NCBI GenBank assembly: GCA_019787685.1
Contig: JAHNUO010000001.1
Span: 1,984,001 to 2,048,000, forward strand
Source of the DNA: Chiua virens
Lineage: Eukaryota; Basidiomycota; Agaricomycetes; Boletales; Boletaceae
Direction of reading: 5' to 3'
DNA: 64,000 nucleotides
Position numbers and translations under genes: made by a program. Under the pieces are notes generated by a model that was not told the origin of the DNA, did no database searches, and saw nothing but the letters and a program-made list of their open reading frames with translations. This document shows, piece by piece, positions 63,851-64,000 of this stretch. Each line of letters starts with the position of its first letter. The stretch's first letter is position 1.

Positions 63851-64000
63851 TCATGTCTTGTGCTTAAAATTTCCAAACTCCCACTTGAAACAGTCCTACA
63901 AACGCCGCCTTCAGTTCCTATACGAACTTCATACAGACGTGCGAAACACTTACCACGCAGTCAACCTCTTCGTGGGGTGTTGGCACCTCGCGCCCTTCGC
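63851..64000 (-). CDS. Possible 3' end of a gene cut by the window edge
   Basis: Reading the minus strand inward from base 64000, a short open stretch (EGREVPTPHEEVDCV) ends at a good donor (GTAAGTG, about 63951), and after an AG at about 63897 another open piece (DCFKWEFGNFKHKT) ends at TGA 63853-63851. This could be the last two exons of a gene continuing outside. Too little sequence to name it. Confidence 0.35.

Overview
This 64 kb window is nuclear DNA from a filamentous basidiomycete, most likely an Agaricomycete. The protein set is fungal: an SSB-type Hsp70, SIP5, TRP2, CAF-1 and RlpA-like secreted proteins. Genes are broken by many introns of about 45-60 nt with fungal GT-AG (sometimes GC-AG) ends, intergenic gaps are short, and there are no bacterial operons. 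I count about 35 protein genes, two of them cut by the window edges. I saw no tRNA, rRNA, transposon or CRISPR array.

Layout: 1-8.6 kb, NSRP1 (cut), MTR3, WDR48/UAF1 and the CCT alpha chaperonin subunit. 9-21 kb, APC3/CDC27, an unknown Ser/Pro-rich protein, SRR1-like, MCTS1/Tma20, exportin-1 and another unknown protein. 21-30 kb, two tandem RlpA-like (double-psi beta-barrel) secreted proteins, a SERCA calcium pump and SIP5. 30-41 kb, a small unknown gene, an arrestin-like protein, an SLC35F6-like transporter, SHQ1, anthranilate synthase TRP2 and mitochondrial uS2m. 41-53.5 kb, SSB Hsp70, RFC4, the CAF-1 large subunit, SPC24, an RCC1-repeat FMP25-like protein, a Tim17-like membrane protein and a WDR53-like protein. 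53.6-64 kb, a glutamine-synthetase-like protein, a DUF3074 protein, bL27m, SKP1, the mRNA capping guanylyltransferase, an unknown protein, guanine deaminase and a cut gene.

Most genes are housekeeping and many are divergent pairs sharing 37-400 bp of promoter. Several pairs make functional sense. RFC4 and the CAF-1 large subunit act together behind the replication fork and share a 116 bp promoter with an exact ACGCGT box. Two mitochondrial-looking genes share a 140 bp promoter.

The most important observation concerns sequence quality. At least 14 single-base +1 frame breaks interrupt eight otherwise intact, mostly essential genes, and none is a -1 break. At 13 of them the reading frame and family match return if two adjacent bases are read as one third-codon position, with both versions synonymous and mostly transitions (C/T, A/G). 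This looks like the two alleles of a dikaryon written one after the other by the assembler, not programmed frameshifting or pseudogene decay. Exon ends were assigned by hand from splice sites and protein-family continuity. Where the exon sum is given as divisible by three, the model is well supported.
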